A DNA stretch of 64,000 bases from Streptomyces sp. SLBN-118 (lineage in GTDB: Bacteria > Actinomycetota > Actinomycetes > Streptomycetales > Streptomycetaceae), in NCBI RefSeq assembly GCF_006715635.1, contig NZ_VFNP01000002.1, positions 248,001 through 312,000 on the forward strand. Reading direction: 5' to 3'. Positions 63,142-64,000 of this stretch are shown in pieces. The stretch's first letter is position 1. The number at the start of each line of letters is the position of its first letter. Made by a program: the position numbers and the translations under genes. Below the pieces are notes generated by a model. It saw nothing but the letters and a program-made list of their open reading frames with translations, was not told the DNA's origin and made no database searches.

Positions 63142-63261
63142 GAGCAGCGCACACTGTGCCCCACGGGAGCCGCTGAGCGGCGGCACCCCGCCCGGTACGG
63201 GCTTGCCGTAACGGATCCGCGAGGTTGTCCAACCCTCCGGACCCCATCCGTGCAGGCCCGT

Positions 63262-63675
63262 ACCGAGCTCCGGCAGTCCGGGGAAGCGATCACCAGGACC
63301 GGGCGCGTCCGGCGGGCATGTCATCGGCTCGACGGCGACCGCGCGGCGCCGCTCCCCCGGCGGCAGCGTGTCGCCCGTGCAGAGCTGCACGTAGTCGGCG
63401 CCATCACCGAGCCACACGTCCGTACCGAAGGCACCCGACGGGTGGGCCAGGCGGACCACCGCTCGCCCATCCTCGTCCCGGTCGAGGTCGTCGAAGGGGG
63501 AGTCCAGCCGACGTGATCCTACGGCGTGCGGTGCGCGCAGGTCGTACGCCGTCCCGGCGACCGGCTCGGCGGCCACTGGCAGGCCACGCTCGTCGGTGCG
63601 CAGCCACGTCCGCGCAGGGACGGTCAGCACCGCATCGTCGACGACCGCAGTGCCCGCCAGCTGGTCCCCTGAGGT
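63262..63675 (-). pseudogene. Aldose 1-epimerase (mutarotase-like) remnant
   Basis: Frame reads VLTVPARTWLRTDERGLP, LDSPFDDLDRDEDGRAVVRL, AHPSGAFGTDVWLGDGADYV and GDTLPPGERRRAVAVEPMTC then PPDAPGPGD. This is the C-terminal half of the aldose-1-epimerase family, including the PMTCPPDA segment. The N-terminal half with the catalytic His is missing and the final segment does not match, so it is a fragment with possible frameshift at its end. Confidence 0.65.
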
Positions 63676-63859
63676 CGCCCGGACGGCCCCTGCCGTGGCA
63701 CCGTCGGCGATGGCCCTCAGCCAGGCCTTACGCCGTAAGGCGTGCCGCCCCGCGAGCCGGGGGGACGAGGGCGAGCGGTCGCCACGCCTCGGCATGGCGA
63801 GGACCACCGGGGTGAGCGATGGTGGATCTCAGGAGCATCTCCCAGCCCCCGGAGTGGCC

Positions 63860-64000
63860 ATGGACCGCTACCCTCCCATCGCCGAGCACGGCCTGGTGGG
63901 CAACCTGCAGACCGCTGCCCTCGTCTCGTCGCAGGGGGTGGTCGACTGGTTCGCCGACGCGTGGGACCGGCCGGACGAGGGCATCTGGGAAACCGACGGG
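63860..64000 (+). pseudogene. GH15 glucoamylase/trehalase gene with internal deletion (runs off window)
   Basis: ATG 63860 with GGAG upstream. MDRYPPIAEHGLVGNLQTAA followed by LVSSQGVVDWF is the GH15 N-terminus. It normally continues CCPRFDSPSVF, but here passes straight to ADAWDRPDEGIWETDG, which corresponds to the GH15 catalytic-domain segment HWDEPDEGIWETRGG, several hundred residues later. An in-frame internal deletion is therefore evident. The reading frame is still open at the window edge. Confidence 0.75.

Noticed and set aside
61870..63261. Extension of the epimerase-like minus frame through the triple-repeat gene
   Set aside because: Antisense to a clear secreted repeat protein; only the 63262-63675 part matches epimerases.

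Overview
The window is high-GC DNA typical of an actinomycete and almost certainly of a Streptomyces. The evidence is the codon usage and the families present: FemX-type transferase remnants, SSI-type protease inhibitor, SigE-family sigma factor, melC tyrosinase remnants, DUF6192, DUF6221, DUF5994 and LAXTG-anchored protein. No rRNA, tRNA or CRISPR array was seen. There are few core genes and many broken ones, secreted enzymes, IS elements and orphan regulators, which fits an accessory chromosome arm or another variable region.

Layout. 1-3.1 kb: DUF899 tail, TOPRIM protein, two gene fragments, DUF1062. 3.6-11.2 kb: one pentapeptide-repeat membrane-protein gene split by a 5.6 kb element (4757-10356). 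The element has long imperfect inverted repeats, each carrying a small zinc-ribbon gene, and is flanked by the 3-bp target duplication TCA. Its cargo is DUF5994, a flavodoxin, an IS5-type transposase, a RacP-like HTH protein and DUF6192. 11.3-19.5 kb: STAS fragment, sortase-anchored DUF1996 protein, ROK pseudogene, kinase-like protein, epimerase, a melC1/melC2 deletion fusion, and a BtrH_N/DUF4872 protein. 19.7-24 kb: acetyltransferase and a two-gene NACHT system in which both proteins carry the same short Gly/Asn-rich motif, then a SnoaL-like protein. 24.3-33.8 kb: PlsC fragment, VOC protein, tandem alpha/beta-hydrolase divergent from its MerR regulator, DUF6221, secreted phosphoesterase, MFS and TolB-like pair. 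34-36.1 kb: a FemX-type gene broken by a 1.66 kb IS (34170-35833) and other lesions.

36.4-44.1 kb: immune-inhibitor-A metalloprotease divergent from a SigE-family sigma factor with a putative anti-sigma partner, followed by a cell-envelope glycosylation cluster (polyprenyl-phosphate GT2-GtrA fusion and two GT-C mannosyltransferase-like proteins). 44-47.7 kb: SnoaL/MarR divergent pair over a 13-bp-arm palindrome, SSI-type inhibitor with a predicted Lys P1, AMIN-like secreted protein and a secreted metalloprotease. 48.1-50.2 kb: a two-gene RNA repair operon (Rnl1-like RNA ligase and T4-type polynucleotide kinase/phosphatase). 51.5-57.2 kb: DUF3455, NTF2-like and secreted proteins, then a NUDIX-MFS-GTP cyclohydrolase I cluster. 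57.7-64 kb: lineage-specific proteins, a wHTH protein with a histone-H1-like linker, a HemC paralogue, a secreted triple-repeat protein, an aldose-epimerase fragment and a GH15 gene with an internal deletion.

The main points for follow-up are the 5.6 kb inverted-repeat element, the NACHT pair with shared motifs, the RNA repair operon, and the recurring pattern of internally deleted genes (FemX, melC, GH15).
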